Made by a program: the position numbers and the translations under genes | In this document: piece after piece, positions 50,319 through 61,500 of the stretch | Position numbering within the stretch: the first letter of the stretch is position 1 | Layout: every line of letters starts with the position of its first letter | The notes under the pieces: generated by a model | Database searches by the model: none | The model's input: only the letters and a program-made list of their open reading frames with translations | What the model was told of the DNA's origin: nothing | Assembly: GCA_010645155.1 (NCBI GenBank) | Contig: CM021314.1 | Location: 5,400,240-5,464,239 of the forward strand | Length of the DNA stretch: 64,000 bases | Reading direction: 5' to 3' | From: Tigriopus japonicus | Lineage: Eukaryota > Arthropoda > Copepoda > Harpacticoida > Harpacticidae

Positions 50319-53300
50319 CTGAAACCACAAAGAGAATATGAGTGATACTTAATTTAATGGAAAATCAACCATAAGCATTTTTTAAGGCAATACAGTCAAA
50401 ATGAGTGAAAGAGTCGAGGAAAAATGGGCATCAATTAATTGAGCCAGAAATAAGTTTCCTTTCAAGATTCATTGAATTGGAATGTTTAAATGACAAAAAT
50501 ATATACCGGTATTTACCATCTCTCTTTGCTTTAACAATAAATATTCATTTTTTTGTGTGTATTGCAATTCGTCAACTTCATGGTTGAGAATCTTGAATTT
50601 CTTACTTCAATCTCAATCGTTCTCTCTCGAAGAAATATTTGATGGCCAATTTAACAAGAAACGTATTCAATGGAAGAATTTTTCGTTTGCTTAGCAAAGC
50701 TCTACCAATAATCTCAGAAATACAAAACTGGTTTTCGGTTTGAAATGGGTCAGTCTGCCTTTAATATGGTCAACTACTATTCTCTGAACTTCCTGTCTAA
50801 TGTCGAAATATTTTCATCTTGTCTTTTAATCTTGGTTCCGGCTCCGTTAACTAATAAGATCATTCCCGTTTAAGCATGTTCTTTCTCATAAGTCAAACTA
50901 GTTGTAATATCCATCCTTCTTCAGGATCAAATGCCGCTATAACATCCGGGATTAAACGCTCAATAATAAGGTTTAAACCACCACATTGGGGATTAAGGTA
51001 GATCAAGACCATTTTGGATAGACTTTCCAGATCTTTTTACTTACATATAAGACATCACTTAATTTTCTAGAACATTTTACGACATATATTTGAACACGCA
51101 ACTATCAGGTCTGAACAAAGTGTACTAGAAACCATATCAAAAACCTTTAAAGAAGTGAAAATCACGGTCAATACTGACAAATTTGATTGGACTTACTTTC
51201 CACGTGGCAGCGTTTCGACGGAAATATGCAAAGTTCCCTTGGAACCAGTTGTAAATGTCGTTGAGACTCAGCTTCCGATCCTTAGCATCCAAAATGGCCT
51301 GTCGAATTAAGGTGGCATAGGTGTAAGGTGGACGAACTTCTGATCGGCGGTAATATTCGCGATCCACTTGAAAATCTGTAATTAAATCCCGTATGTTTAT
51401 ATTCTCACCTTCAGAGAATGTTACTATATATGTGTAATTTGATTTATAATGAATTGCAATCTATGGATGAGAAACATCTTAAAACATAAGGGGACAGATG
51501 GCTTTCTCTGATTTTGTCTTCGAGCTCAAGTCTTATATTATGGCCTTCGTGTAGTAAATGATCGTGTGCCAATCAATTACTTATGGCTGTACTTTATGAG
51601 GATATTCCTTTTTCTTTTTTGACATGATATAATATTTTATTGTGCCATTTGAAAATGTTGAATTTGTACGAACTTGTAACGACAGTACTTGTACTTCGTT
51701 GTGATTCGTTCCTTTTTTCTGAAAAATAACTTAACGTAATTCTATTACAACTGAACCATGCTGTAAATGTGACAAAAAACGTTCATTTCACTTTAACTTT
51801 TAAGCCCATTTTTTATCATTTCCAAAGTTAAAAGGTGACCTTTTGGAGAAAAAGATACAAAATGGCAACTACATCATCATGGCAGAGGAACAAAAAAATC
51901 TTTGCATGAACAATTAGGAGCTTATTAAATAAAAAAGGGATTAAAAAGGATCTAGTATTAATGAAACACCCAATCGAAGAGGTTGAGCTCCAATCACCTT
52001 ATTGGAGATGAGCAATTTGGAACAATGTCCAAGCTCTTGACTTGTGAGAGACCACGTGATTTAACAAATTTTTCAAGGATTTAGCCACGATGATGGTTTC
52101 AATAGAGGGGAAAGCTTGGTTTTAACCAATTCAACAACTTTTGCCATGGTAGATGATCTCAAGCTTGTTACTAAGAAGTACATACATGTACCTGTCTCAA
52201 GCTTTGCTATTTCCGTTTGAAATTTTGCACAAGAACAATCGAAGTTAAAATCTTGGTCGACATTCTCATTAGGATGATCAGTAGGAATCAAAAGCAGAAA
52301 AAACATGACCAAAAATCACGACCAGCCGTCAGTTTATTAAAGGCAGAAATGTAAAAATGGTGCGATTGCCGTCTCTATTGTTTCAAAAATGTTCTACGAA
52401 CGACCACATGAATGGGGACCATTAAAAGGATATGTTCGTAATATTTTTGCACAATTACATGTCTTGTCTCTGGACACCCAGATGCATTTTCAGTGAAAGT
52501 TGTCTACGGGCTTTGTCTACATAAAAGGTCAACAAGCACTCAATTCACAATCCTTTTTTAAGCGTGTTCCAATGTCTTTTACTTTGTAGTACATAGAAAT
52601 GGATCGAAGCAATAATCGGTTTCGATTTCGGTTAAGTGCCATTTCGGTCAATCACCTGTTCAGCAATTATTAGGGTTAAATTGAGCAGCTATAATGATCA
52701 ATTGATCATTTTCCTCTTGAAAAAAATTACTTCAAAATCTTTGATGATTAGTACTGGTTTTTTATCAATTAATGTACTGTTTGTTTCTATATTCTTCACA
52801 AACGCTGTCATTTTTGTAAACTTATAGATATTATTTAAAACACAAGTAAGTTTTGAAGTCTGTAAATGAAATCATCACAATAAGTGAACAAAGTAAGTGA
52901 AATAGCGACTAAGAGTCGAATAATTACCTTGAATATCCTCACACGGACTTCGTGATCTTGATTCATGATTGGAATTTGGAATAGGACTCTTGGAAGAACA
53001 TTCGGCAAGTGGAAACTCTCTTACCTTTATTTGAAAAGTGAAAAAAGTAAGTACTTTCTAACGTAATAAGCACTCAAACATCATGTTTCCAAGAACATGT
53101 GTTTAACATTTACATTTATTTGCGTCTGCATGTTCCGCAAAGGCGAGAGCATCGCTTGAAGCTCTTGTCGTTCCTGCACCAATCGCAATTCCAATTGGGT
53201 TATGCTATGAATTTGAAGCTTGATTCTTAACAGATCATTCTGAATAATCTTGTCCAGTTCCAGGCTCTTACACGTAACCTAGAGGAATGGAACAGATTTT

Positions 53301-53713
53301 AGATGAGATCTCTTAATTCATCCGTCATTTAGTTTGATCAAATGCATGCCTTGGGAATCGGTTTCCGAGATATGGACACATCGGGGATCGAGAATGGGAT
53401 CACCGAGGTCCCAATCTCAAAAGTTCTTGCTGGCCTCGTTTCCGAGTATTGTTTGACGACATTGGGAAGAATAGCGGCGTCTCCGTCGATTGAGCTCGTC
53501 TGGAAATGTGAGAATAAATGAAACGAGGGTAGAAATTTATGGAAGTTGAGGAAACAATCCGCTAATCAGGTGAAACGTGGACCCTGCTGTCGACTCATAA
53601 TGAGTGCTGAAAAGAACCATTTCAAAGGAAAAGTTTCGGGAAATCTGTTTTTCTTGTCTTATGCGCCGTATCAACCAACCCACCCTTTTCCACTGAACTT
53701 TAAGTTGTCCCAT
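50160..53713 (-). CDS. FoxP-C: short third FoxP paralog without a visible zinc finger
   Basis: Minus-strand CDS in transcript order: 53713-53684 (tentative start), 53499-53350, 53278-53114, 53024-52928, 51375-51197, 50318-50160; phases fit, giving about 259 aa. Residues about 70-105 are a leucine zipper ([20 protein letters not shown], then QAML) clearly matching the FoxP zipper. The expected HPLYxHGxCKW finger is not encoded ahead of it. The forkhead runs from about 158 to 250: [13 protein letters not shown] and the helix 2/hinge [12 protein letters not shown] are in one exon, then [28 protein letters not shown] and RGRPRKY. It is thus fixed to the arthropod alternative version and stops 7 residues after RGRPRKY. 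The DNA-contacting His is Ile. It could act as a DNA-binding partner or a dominant modulator through the zipper; function is inference. The N-terminus is uncertain. Confidence 0.85.
50319..51196 (-). other. FoxP-C last intron
   Basis: I looked for a canonical [16 protein letters not shown] exon here and saw none, so FoxP-C appears to have only one version of the last forkhead segment. Confidence 0.6.
51197..51375 (-). CDS. FoxP-C fused forkhead exon (helices 1-2 and hinge)
   Basis: Acceptor AATTACAG|ATTTTC in phase 1 and donor TGGAAA|GTAAGT in phase 0. Encodes [45 protein letters not shown] and [15 protein letters not shown]. In FoxP-A and FoxP-B an intron separates LIRQ from the next segment; here it is absent. 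Confidence 0.95.
51376..52927 (-). other. FoxP-C intron (1.55 kb)
   Basis: AT-rich, no coding exon or repeat recognised. Confidence 0.5.
52928..53024 (-). CDS. FoxP-C linker exon
   Basis: Acceptor AAATAAAG|GTAAGA (the exon itself begins with a donor-like string) and donor ATTCAAG|GTAATT in phase 1. Encodes [16 protein letters not shown] and [14 protein letters not shown]; the DIQ ending parallels DIAQ before the forkhead in FoxP-A. Confidence 0.75.
53114..53278 (-). CDS. FoxP-C leucine zipper exon
   Basis: Fifty-five codons in phase 0 between CCTCTAG|GTTACG and [29 protein letters not shown] aligns with [17 protein letters not shown] of FoxP-A. Confidence 0.9.
53350..53499 (-). CDS. FoxP-C upstream exon with GC donor
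   Basis: Acceptor ACATTTCCAG|ACGAGC, fifty codons in phase 0 ([15 protein letters not shown] to KPIPK), ending AAG|GCATGC. No GT donor in phase is available before the stop nine bases on, so a GC-AG intron is the best reading. This is where the zinc finger would be expected, and it has no Cys or His pair. Confidence 0.6.
53684..53713 (-). CDS. FoxP-C tentative first exon
   Basis: ATG in ACCATGGGA, ten codons [10 protein letters not shown], then AGG|GTGGGT in phase 0, which fits the acceptor at 53499. Only start context, donor and phase support it; a more distant start is possible. Confidence 0.35.
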
Positions 53714-54329
53714 GGTATTCACAGAGGTGATGAAGCATCAGATGGGATTCTTCAAAATAAGCATGAAAATTGTTAAATCAAGTTTTGTATATCTCTTTTA
53801 CATGCCCTTGTGGTTTGCTCTTATGACTTTTTGTTAAGGCAAGCATTAAGACTTCATTTCATGGAGCAGTAAACGATGACTCTTCAACACTTGTTTATGA
53901 AATATGAGGATTGACTGACAACGCTATTGCATTTGTTCAATAATCAAGAGCAATGAGGTCAAAATAAGGGGTTTTGACAAGAACAACCATCGCAAGGCAA
54001 GTTGATGGATGCAAAACCCTTTGCAATTTAAATCTATTTTATTTGACATTTGTTCCGTTCATAACGACGAACAGAGAATCCCATCGTTTCTCAAGTTACT
54101 ATTCATCATTATGAAGTTCAGCTTGACATAAAACGGACACTTATGGGATAAACAACCCGTGTTTTTTTAACTTTAATCATTGCCCGTTCTGTTCTTGATT
54201 CCTTAAAAAAACGTATAATTTCAAAATACTCGTATTAAAGATAATAAAATATCTAGTTCAATTTCAAATCCATGCTCCCCTCGAGAGAGAAAAGCGGATC
54301 GAGAAAAGTTGTCAAGCGTTGCCTATGGT

Positions 54330-54670
54330 ATATGAATGAATGATACCCTGGATACTTTTTTTGGGACCCGCACGTTGTGGTAAGGCTCCCTTTTTTTACC
54401 ACGTTGTCAATATTCAAAAGGGTGTGAAGAGCCAGATCTCTTCAGTACTTCAGAATTGGGAGAGCCACAAAGAAAGAATAAAAGAGAGGCAGTAAGGTAG
54501 GCAGGCATCCAAACTTTTTTATTCCCTCTCTTCCCCAAAAACAGAGATTCCAAGGGAAGGGGTTGTTGCAGTTTTTGTGGCCATTTTCAAAATTTCAAAA
54601 CTGATCTCATCTTGACATCAGAATTGTCAAGTCATTCTAGTAACGTGGATGTACCGAACAAGCTAATCTG
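54330..54670. repeat. Dispersed/duplicated sequence, copy 1
   Basis: Shares extended similarity with two blocks further on: 57526-57690 (both contain GTTGTCAATATTCAAAAGGG) and 58326-58505 (both contain GTCATTCTAGTAAC). The order and direction are the same, so this is an intact copy and the other is split by about 640 bp of other sequence. Confidence 0.7.
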
Positions 54671-55049
54671 GAACGAAAAAGAATGAGAAGGAACCTTCTT
54701 CCACAAGTCGGGGGGCAGATTTCCAGCAAACAAAACACGCCTTTAAGGCCCAAAAATGTCAAATAAGCACGTCCAAAATGACACATAAAATGGCAAATGA
54801 ATAGGAAATGCCAAATAAGCAAATAAATGACCGCGTACCCAAAAGAGGACCGTGTACTCAAGAGGACCATCTAGTACAGGGCTGATACTTCTAATTGTCG
54901 CCGTATCATCAACATCACAAAAACTAGTATATCTCGGTCCTAAAACACTTAATTTTTAAAATTGAAAACCTGACATCCAAGGTTTATGGTTTTGAACAGA
55001 ATTCATTCAGCCTCATTGCCCTCAGCCTCCACGATGGCCTTTAAATAAA

Positions 55050-55685
55050 TGGTCATTAAACCACATAGTGGGAACTTTTACCCTTGCCTCGTTTATCTTG
55101 TTGCCCTTCTCGTTGATTGCACTGATTTGGTAGGTCTTCGTGTTGTGGGCTCTTATGTTCGTCCTTTCTTTCAACACGTCCAAGAAAGACTAATCCATTG
55201 GACTTCAATCTGGACAGCTAGGTGGCCATGTATCCTTGGAGGTGAAGTCGTGGCTGTTCATCTTGAGCCACAGGAGAGACTTTTGGAGACATGACAGGGT
55301 TCATTGCCTTTTTGCCATACCCAGGGGACCAGGGTTTAGTTACCAGTTGTCTCCTTGGTGATAGGTTTAAACACGTCCTTAATTAAATGCCCGTGCTGAC
55401 CCTGAGCCGTGTTTCGGTGATGTGTGGAGGAATGATATGGTCTTCACCTAATGTCACTCTATATACCATCTTTGAACCAGGGTCTTTTACTCCTCTAACC
55501 TCTTCCTGGTCCTTTGAATGAATCAGATGTACGATCCAAGCGTGTTGGCAATGTCTCTCTTGGTTATTTTGGCCTTTGAATTCACAAGGGCCATGACAAC
55601 GGCGCAACGTCGTTGCTCCTCATGGAATTCAACCATCTCTAGTTGGTGGTATGAGGAATTCATCGTGGATTTGCGACTACTGTAT
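55050..55685 (-). pseudogene. Decayed mariner-family transposase
   Basis: Read on the minus strand in shifting frames, the 5' part resembles a transposase helix-turn-helix region (MVEFHEEQRRCAVVMALV, then KRDIANTLG), interrupted by stops. The 3' part has WPPSCPDLKSN, a variant of the WPPSSPDLNP motif around the third catalytic Asp, and then NIRAHNT and AINEK as in mariner C-termini. Much of the catalytic core between them is missing. This is a broken relic with frameshifts and an internal deletion. Confidence 0.7.
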
Positions 55686-56557
55686 GTTTAATAATTGATT
55701 TAAGACTCAGTCAAGATCAAGCATGAATTAAAAAATCATTTCATCATGGTTGTTTTCACGATTCTGTGCACCGACAATTAGAAGTAGCCGCCCTGTTTAT
55801 CGAAACAAAATGGCAAGTAGACACGAAAAATTGCCAATATTATGGCAAAACTGATCATTAAATGGAAAGAGACGAAATTCACAAAAATGAATATTTCACT
55901 GACACTGATATTATGTGATTATTTATTGATTTACTGGTTTATTGGTTGGAGCCACTCAAACACGGTTGTGTATCATGAGTTTAGGTTAAAATTAAAGTAA
56001 AAGTAAATTTAAAGAATTTAAAGTAAAAGTTAATTTAGAGAATTAAATGACGTATCTCAAATTACGGTTTTTTGATTTTTTGGGTTAAAATGTCTTTTAT
56101 TTTTTGCCCCAAAATACAACTTTTGCACCTGACCTACTATTGACCTATTCTGACCTACAAAACGGTAGGCCAAATTTAGATTTGAGCGTTTTTAGTACAT
56201 AGCACAAGAAAAAGTGAAAAACATCTATTCAATAACACGTCTTGATTCGGGAACTGTAAACGTTGTAGAAATTATTGAAAATTGTAATGTTACATGAAAG
56301 CCAAAGAGGTTTCTACACTATTTTACATTATGCTGCACCGACACACTACCATTATTATGCTACACCGAATCTGAACAGGAAGAGATTTTTGATTCTACAG
56401 TCTTATCACTCTACTTTTTTCATTCTTTTCCCAGCCCCGAACCAATACTGGACACTTCTTTGAGAACCGGGGGAGGGGTACATTGCTCGTCGCTCGACAA
56501 AATTAAGGTCCACCATTGCTTTGTATTTTAACTAAATTTGGTTCGGTACCCGTCATC
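55686..56557. other. AT-rich spacer upstream of the four-exon gene
   Basis: Contains an imperfect AAAGTAAAAGTAAATTTA-type tandem repeat at about 55987-56045. No promoter motif could be fixed for the gene that follows. Confidence 0.45.
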
Positions 56558-57366
56558 ATGTGGTGGCAAGTATTTGCCAATATGGCCGTGGAAGGTGATG
56601 TAGCGAAGATCACGTGGATCAAGGGTGTGGGCATCTTGGGGAATGCGGCACCAGCCATCGCAGGTCTGTTCTTGAAAATGGCTGGTCGAGATTCTGTTTG
56701 GAGAGTCGATGCAACCAACAATAAAAGACGACTCATATTCATCAAGGAGACGGATGGTAGTGTCAATATCTCTATTCCAACCAACCGAGAGGGAAAGTAA
56801 GTCTTGATCCAGTCAATCTCACGTCGGTAGCACAATGCTGGGGGCTAATTTCAACGATAGAAATTGTCTGATAAATTGTTCATTGCAGAAGCATCGAAGA
56901 TCTCCTGGAATCGTGGAAAGGGCAAATTGGGGCAAAGGCCGGAACGCTCAAGGAGAATCGGGACTTCCGGTTAGACCTCCAGAGTCACACGAGTGGTGAA
57001 CTCTTTGTTAACTTGCAGGTAATAAAGTCGGTGATGCTGACATTTAGCCGATCGAACTAATGTTAACATGGAACCATTAATGCAGATTCAGAAGAACCAG
57101 AGTAGGAGCGGATCAAAGGGTAAAAACACGGGAGGCGGGAGTAGTAATACCTCCTCCACGACGATGGCACAGATTTTCATTCCAACCAAAGTAATGGATC
57201 AAGTGACAAGGGTAAGGTTACAATTCGCAAAAGTAATGAAAAAAGCTAAATGATATCTTGAAGCCATGTTGCTAAATCTTGGTTGTCTCCACAGGATGAC
57301 ATTATTGCCGCATTTAAAGTGAGCATGAAGGAAAAGAAGGCCGTCGCTCTGATGCCTAAAGTGTAA
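56558..57366 (+). CDS. Unrecognised four-exon protein, 188 aa
   Basis: Exons 56558-56796, 56889-57018, 57086-57211 and 57295-57366 join in phase through GT-AG introns of 92, 67 and 83 nt (donors AAA|GTAAGT, CAG|GTAATA, AGG|GTAAGG) and end in TAA. The protein starts MWWQVFANMAVEGD, has a moderately hydrophobic segment (about residues 24-40, GVGILGNAAPAIAGLFL), then WRVDATNNKRRLIFI, a basic Ser/Gly linker (about 125-145) and a Lys-rich end. I do not recognise the family, and no signal peptide or catalytic motif is evident. Reading frame, intron size and phase make it a convincing gene. It lies between the arms of the direct repeat and is on the opposite strand to FoxP-C. The start could be further upstream if an extra exon exists. 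Confidence 0.75.
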
Positions 57367-57525
57367 TAGACGAACGACAGTGGTCATGTCTGGCAAATGT
57401 AACATCAACCTTCCATTTTAACCTTAGATTTTCGTGGAAAATGGAAAATTTCGACATTTAGCCAAGGATCTCTCTTGTAAAAAATTGAACTGCTTTGTCA
57501 ACCTTTTTGTTATATTGTTACCGGT

Positions 57526-57690
57526 TCTATACGAATGAATAGTTTAATAGAATGACCTGGATAGTTTTTTGGGGACCACTTGTTGTAGTATGGCCCCTTT
57601 TTTTAGCGCGTTGTCAATATTCAAAAGGGTGAAAAAAGCAAAATCTCTACTTTTAAGAGAGAGAGAGGGACAAAAGAGTTACGTCCACTA
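57526..57690. repeat. Duplicated sequence, copy 2 left block
   Basis: Diverged copy of the first half of the 54.3 kb repeat, sharing the ACCTGGATA, GGGACC and TTGTCAATATTCAAAAGGG parts in the same orientation. Confidence 0.65.
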
Positions 57691-57993
57691 ATTCAAATAG
57701 TTTGGGTATATCAAACTATTGTATATCCTTACGAATGCTGCATACAGACGGTAGGTGGTAAGGGAACTGCTTAATAGTGACCACTATTTGGGGTGTAGTC
57801 TCAAGGAATTTCACATTTTATCTACCGACAATTGTATATGCACTGTGTGTCGTGAACAACTTCCCCGTTTTCATCTTTTATATATTTTTTATGACCATCC
57901 TGATGAATGAGATATCGCAAAATAAACAAGCAATAACAACGTATATCAGCTGCCTTTCAAGCGCAGCTTATGTTAAGGGACTCCAGCACGGCG

Positions 57994-58261
57994 ATTTAGA
58001 CCAGAGGTAGGCAACCAGTGGGCCGCGGCCCACATGTGGGCCCAACGGTGGTCTTTGGTGGGCGCAGGAGCTATGGGGAAAGTCCAAAATAGCGGACCCG
58101 CGAGACATCCATAGTACTGTACTCGTGGGCCCAAAGCTCTTTGATCGTTAAATTGTGGGCCCCTGAACCTACTACCAACGTCTGTTTGGTGGGCCCCTGA
58201 CAACTTGTAATCAAATTTGTGGGCCTGCACCCAAAAGTGGTTACCGACCTCTGATGTAGAC
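57994..58261. mobile_element. Second non-autonomous hAT element, opposite orientation
   Basis: The element proper (58002-58253) begins CAGAGGTAGGCAACC and ends GGTTACCGACCTCTG, flanked by ATTTAGAC and ATGTAGAC, an 8-bp duplication with one mismatch. The interior matches the 37.8 kb element in reverse complement (ACTCGTGGGCCCAAAGCTCTTTG region) but has only one minisatellite unit. Confidence 0.85.
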
Positions 58262-58325
58262 TATACTTTGGTATTCTCTAGCCATTTGAATTAGTGCACG
58301 TAACACCCGAGCTAAAAACGATAAA

Positions 58326-58505
58326 ACCAGGCAGGAAGGCAGGCATTCAAACTTTTTTCCTTCTATTCACAAAAACAGAAATTTCAAGCGGAGTGGTTGT
58401 AGTTTTTGTTGCAATTTTCAAAATGGCAAAACTGATCACATCTTGACACCCGAATTTCCAAGTCATTCTAGTAACATAGATGTAGCGAAAAAGCGGAGCC
58501 TTTTT
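58326..58505. repeat. Duplicated sequence, copy 2 right block
   Basis: Diverged copy of the second half of the 54.3 kb repeat (shared GGCAGGCAT, CAAACTTTTTT, CAAGTCATTCTAGTAAC). Sequence between the two blocks, including the hAT element, is absent from copy 1. Confidence 0.65.
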
Positions 58506-61500
58506 CCATGAGAGTTCACTTGGGTCGAATATGTCTTCAGAGTGAAATACTAAATGTAGGTTCTTGAGAGTTTGTCGCGGATCATTACCTTCCTGACTTG
58601 CCTTCGTCAAATGAGTCCTCAAGCTTTCTTCGCAAAGAGGGCAACCTTTGAAAGACTTTTCGAGGACCCTTTACAATGATAGGAATGTGTCAAGTTTTAG
58701 ACGGTTTGGTTCCATTTTCAAAAGAGCCTTGACTAAATCTTCACAGACATTTTTGAGCAGTGTATCAACCGGATGAAGTTTGGAAGGAACCGAAAATGAA
58801 AAGAACATATCTGATACTTGAAGAATTCTTCCTCGATAGTTTATGCAAATTAAAACTAAAAGCGAAGCCTGCGAACCGATATGCATAAAAGCTGAGGGAA
58901 AGCTCCATTTTATGTGGCAACTTGGTTTCAGTGTGACTAGTCACGACTCTCCAGAAAAAGCGCCTTTTCCAGATCAAATTGGCAACCCTGAACCAAAGGT
59001 CACAATGACGCCATTTATCGGACAATCTGGCGCTGAAAAACTCGTTAACCCGAACTAGTCACCGAAAGTAAGTCCAAACGACATGGTCACTCTGGTTCCT
59101 TTTGATTGTCATTGAAGGCAGTTGAGCTTGGAATTAAATGATTTGATGCACAATGATGATGAGCACGGGAGATTATTCCTTCAACTCCGTCTGCCCTCAA
59201 GCAAAACCATCTCCTCTGTACTACCCATGATGGCTCGTCCGTGTGCTCTTTCTCGTCCTCTTCCAAAAGAGCTTGAAAGTCGTATGCACTTATTTTTGCA
59301 TGGCCGACTTTTGCCTTTTATGCCAATGAGGAAGAAATTTACAGCAGCACCCAAACCTCCATCCACGAAAGAGCCAACCGACCATCAATAAAAGACGACG
59401 ACGACAACGACGATGTGCTTGTGAGTGAGTAAGTTGGAATCCGACAAAGCCAATATTATTTTGTTCCTTCTTTCGGGTGGTTGGAACGTGCGGATGGAAC
59501 AAGCCCTTTGCATTATCTAAAAGCCCATTTGCATGAAGCCAAGATCTAATCCGCTTTCCATCCATCCATCCACAGTTCTACATAGTACATAGGGATCTTT
59601 CTTCAAAGTGTCCAACCACCGTCTGTCTGTCTCTCTGTCCATTATCAAATCCGTCAATTTATGCCCAATCCTTGAAAGGAACTGGCTCGTCTTAAAACCA
59701 CCCTATTGGTGTATTCTCTTTGGTGGCTGCAAAAGGGCTCTCTGGCTATTTTTGCCACTTTGTATTTGTTCAAAGTGTGTGCCAGTGCTCTTGGGATTCT
59801 TCTGGCCACTCCAGAAACAAGGCGATTCCATTCATGTTAGATTTGGCTTATTCCAACTTCTCTCTTTTTTATCGTGAGCCAGTTATTGTTTTAGGGTCCA
59901 TCACTGGACACACTTTGACTGGGCTTTATGCATATCGGCCGAGGAGTAAAGTGAGTGGACTTGCATGCAAATTTACACGAAAGTTCTTATCTCGCACTCT
60001 CATTGCACTACTTCCCAACATGGACTTCTTAATTCCTGGACAGAGCCCTTGTTTGGAACTCATCAATCCTTTTCGGAACCTTGTTCCATTTTTACTTTCG
60101 GAGAATTTCTCGAAGTTTTAAACGTACATAGTGTTTGGTTCATGGTAAATTCAAAAGTGTAGTAGTCCATGATGGATTGGAAAGAAGGGTGCGTATTAGG
60201 CAGATAAACTCTGGTGGTGGACAAGGGGTTTGTCTCGATTCATGAATGTTGTCATCGTCCAAGTGTGGAATCCTGCAAATCGAGTTGGATTGGATTGGAC
60301 ATTCGAGTCCACTAACTTTGTTTATTGAGTCCTCAACTTTGCTGTCTGACTTTTTGAGGGAGAGAAATAAAGGGGGAGAAACGAGGGATGCTCTCGATCT
60401 TTGGCCATTTCACCATTGCCCATGATGATGAAGAAGAAGAAGAACAACGGACGAACGAGTGAGTGGAACACCTCTTTACTTGGACACTCGAAATTGTTCG
60501 GAAACACCGGCTCAAATGGAACACTTTGGGGGAGCTACCGTGCCTCATAAATTGTGACGGTATCGAGACGTCAAAAACTGGACCAAAATGGAACAATCAA
60601 TTGAGCAATAACGTTCAAATCCTCACGAGAGCAAGCCCAAGAATGGCTTACTCACATGTCTGGCAAGCACTTTGTATGACTGCCATACAGAAGTAAGGAG
60701 ATGGAGAGAGTGGCTTGCAAATCTAGGGATGATACGAGCAAAACCCACTCTGATCTCTATCCCAATATTCAAATCAAGATGTCCCAGGGATGTGTCACAT
60801 ACATATGATGATGATACGGCGAGAATGCGTATCTCCAAATGGCAGAGCATCAATTTTTATTTTCTTCACCCCTCTTTTCGTCTTTCGACTGGCACAACCA
60901 GCATCCGCTTCTCTTTTCGTCAAGATCGAGCTTCGATCTAAGGAGTGCGCTTTTAGTTTTAGTGAAAACCGTTAAAAAACGTTGAATTCGATGAAATTTC
61001 TCAAAAGTACTGTTGCGTTGTTGGCTTTCTTTTCCGGATTATGTACATCTTTAGAAAAGCTATTCTCATTGTTGAAGAAATATTTGTCGGTTTGTGACTT
61101 TGTTTTGTCGTTTAAATATAAACACGTGTTTTGTGTGCGTCAAAGTAAAGGCCAAGCATATTTTTTCTACGTTTTTATGGTGCTGATCCTGCAGCCGTTA
61201 AAAGTTGAATCAGTATTTGTTAAAAACATCGAAACAGGCCAGGAAAACGCTTGAAGTTAATGCCTCTTAAGAAATAAAACGCTTAATGTAAATGCCTCTA
61301 AATATCTAGGGTCCCTATTCCAAAAACTGTTTTAAGACTGACGTCAACTGACATTATTGTATTGAGCACACATGAACAAAAAAACACCTAAGAGTGAAGG
61401 TAAAAAAAAAACAAGAGCTAATTACTATAAACTAAGAAGAACTTAAGCAGCAAATGACAAAATCGTTTCCTCAATAACAAATGAGATTTTTAAAATCAAT

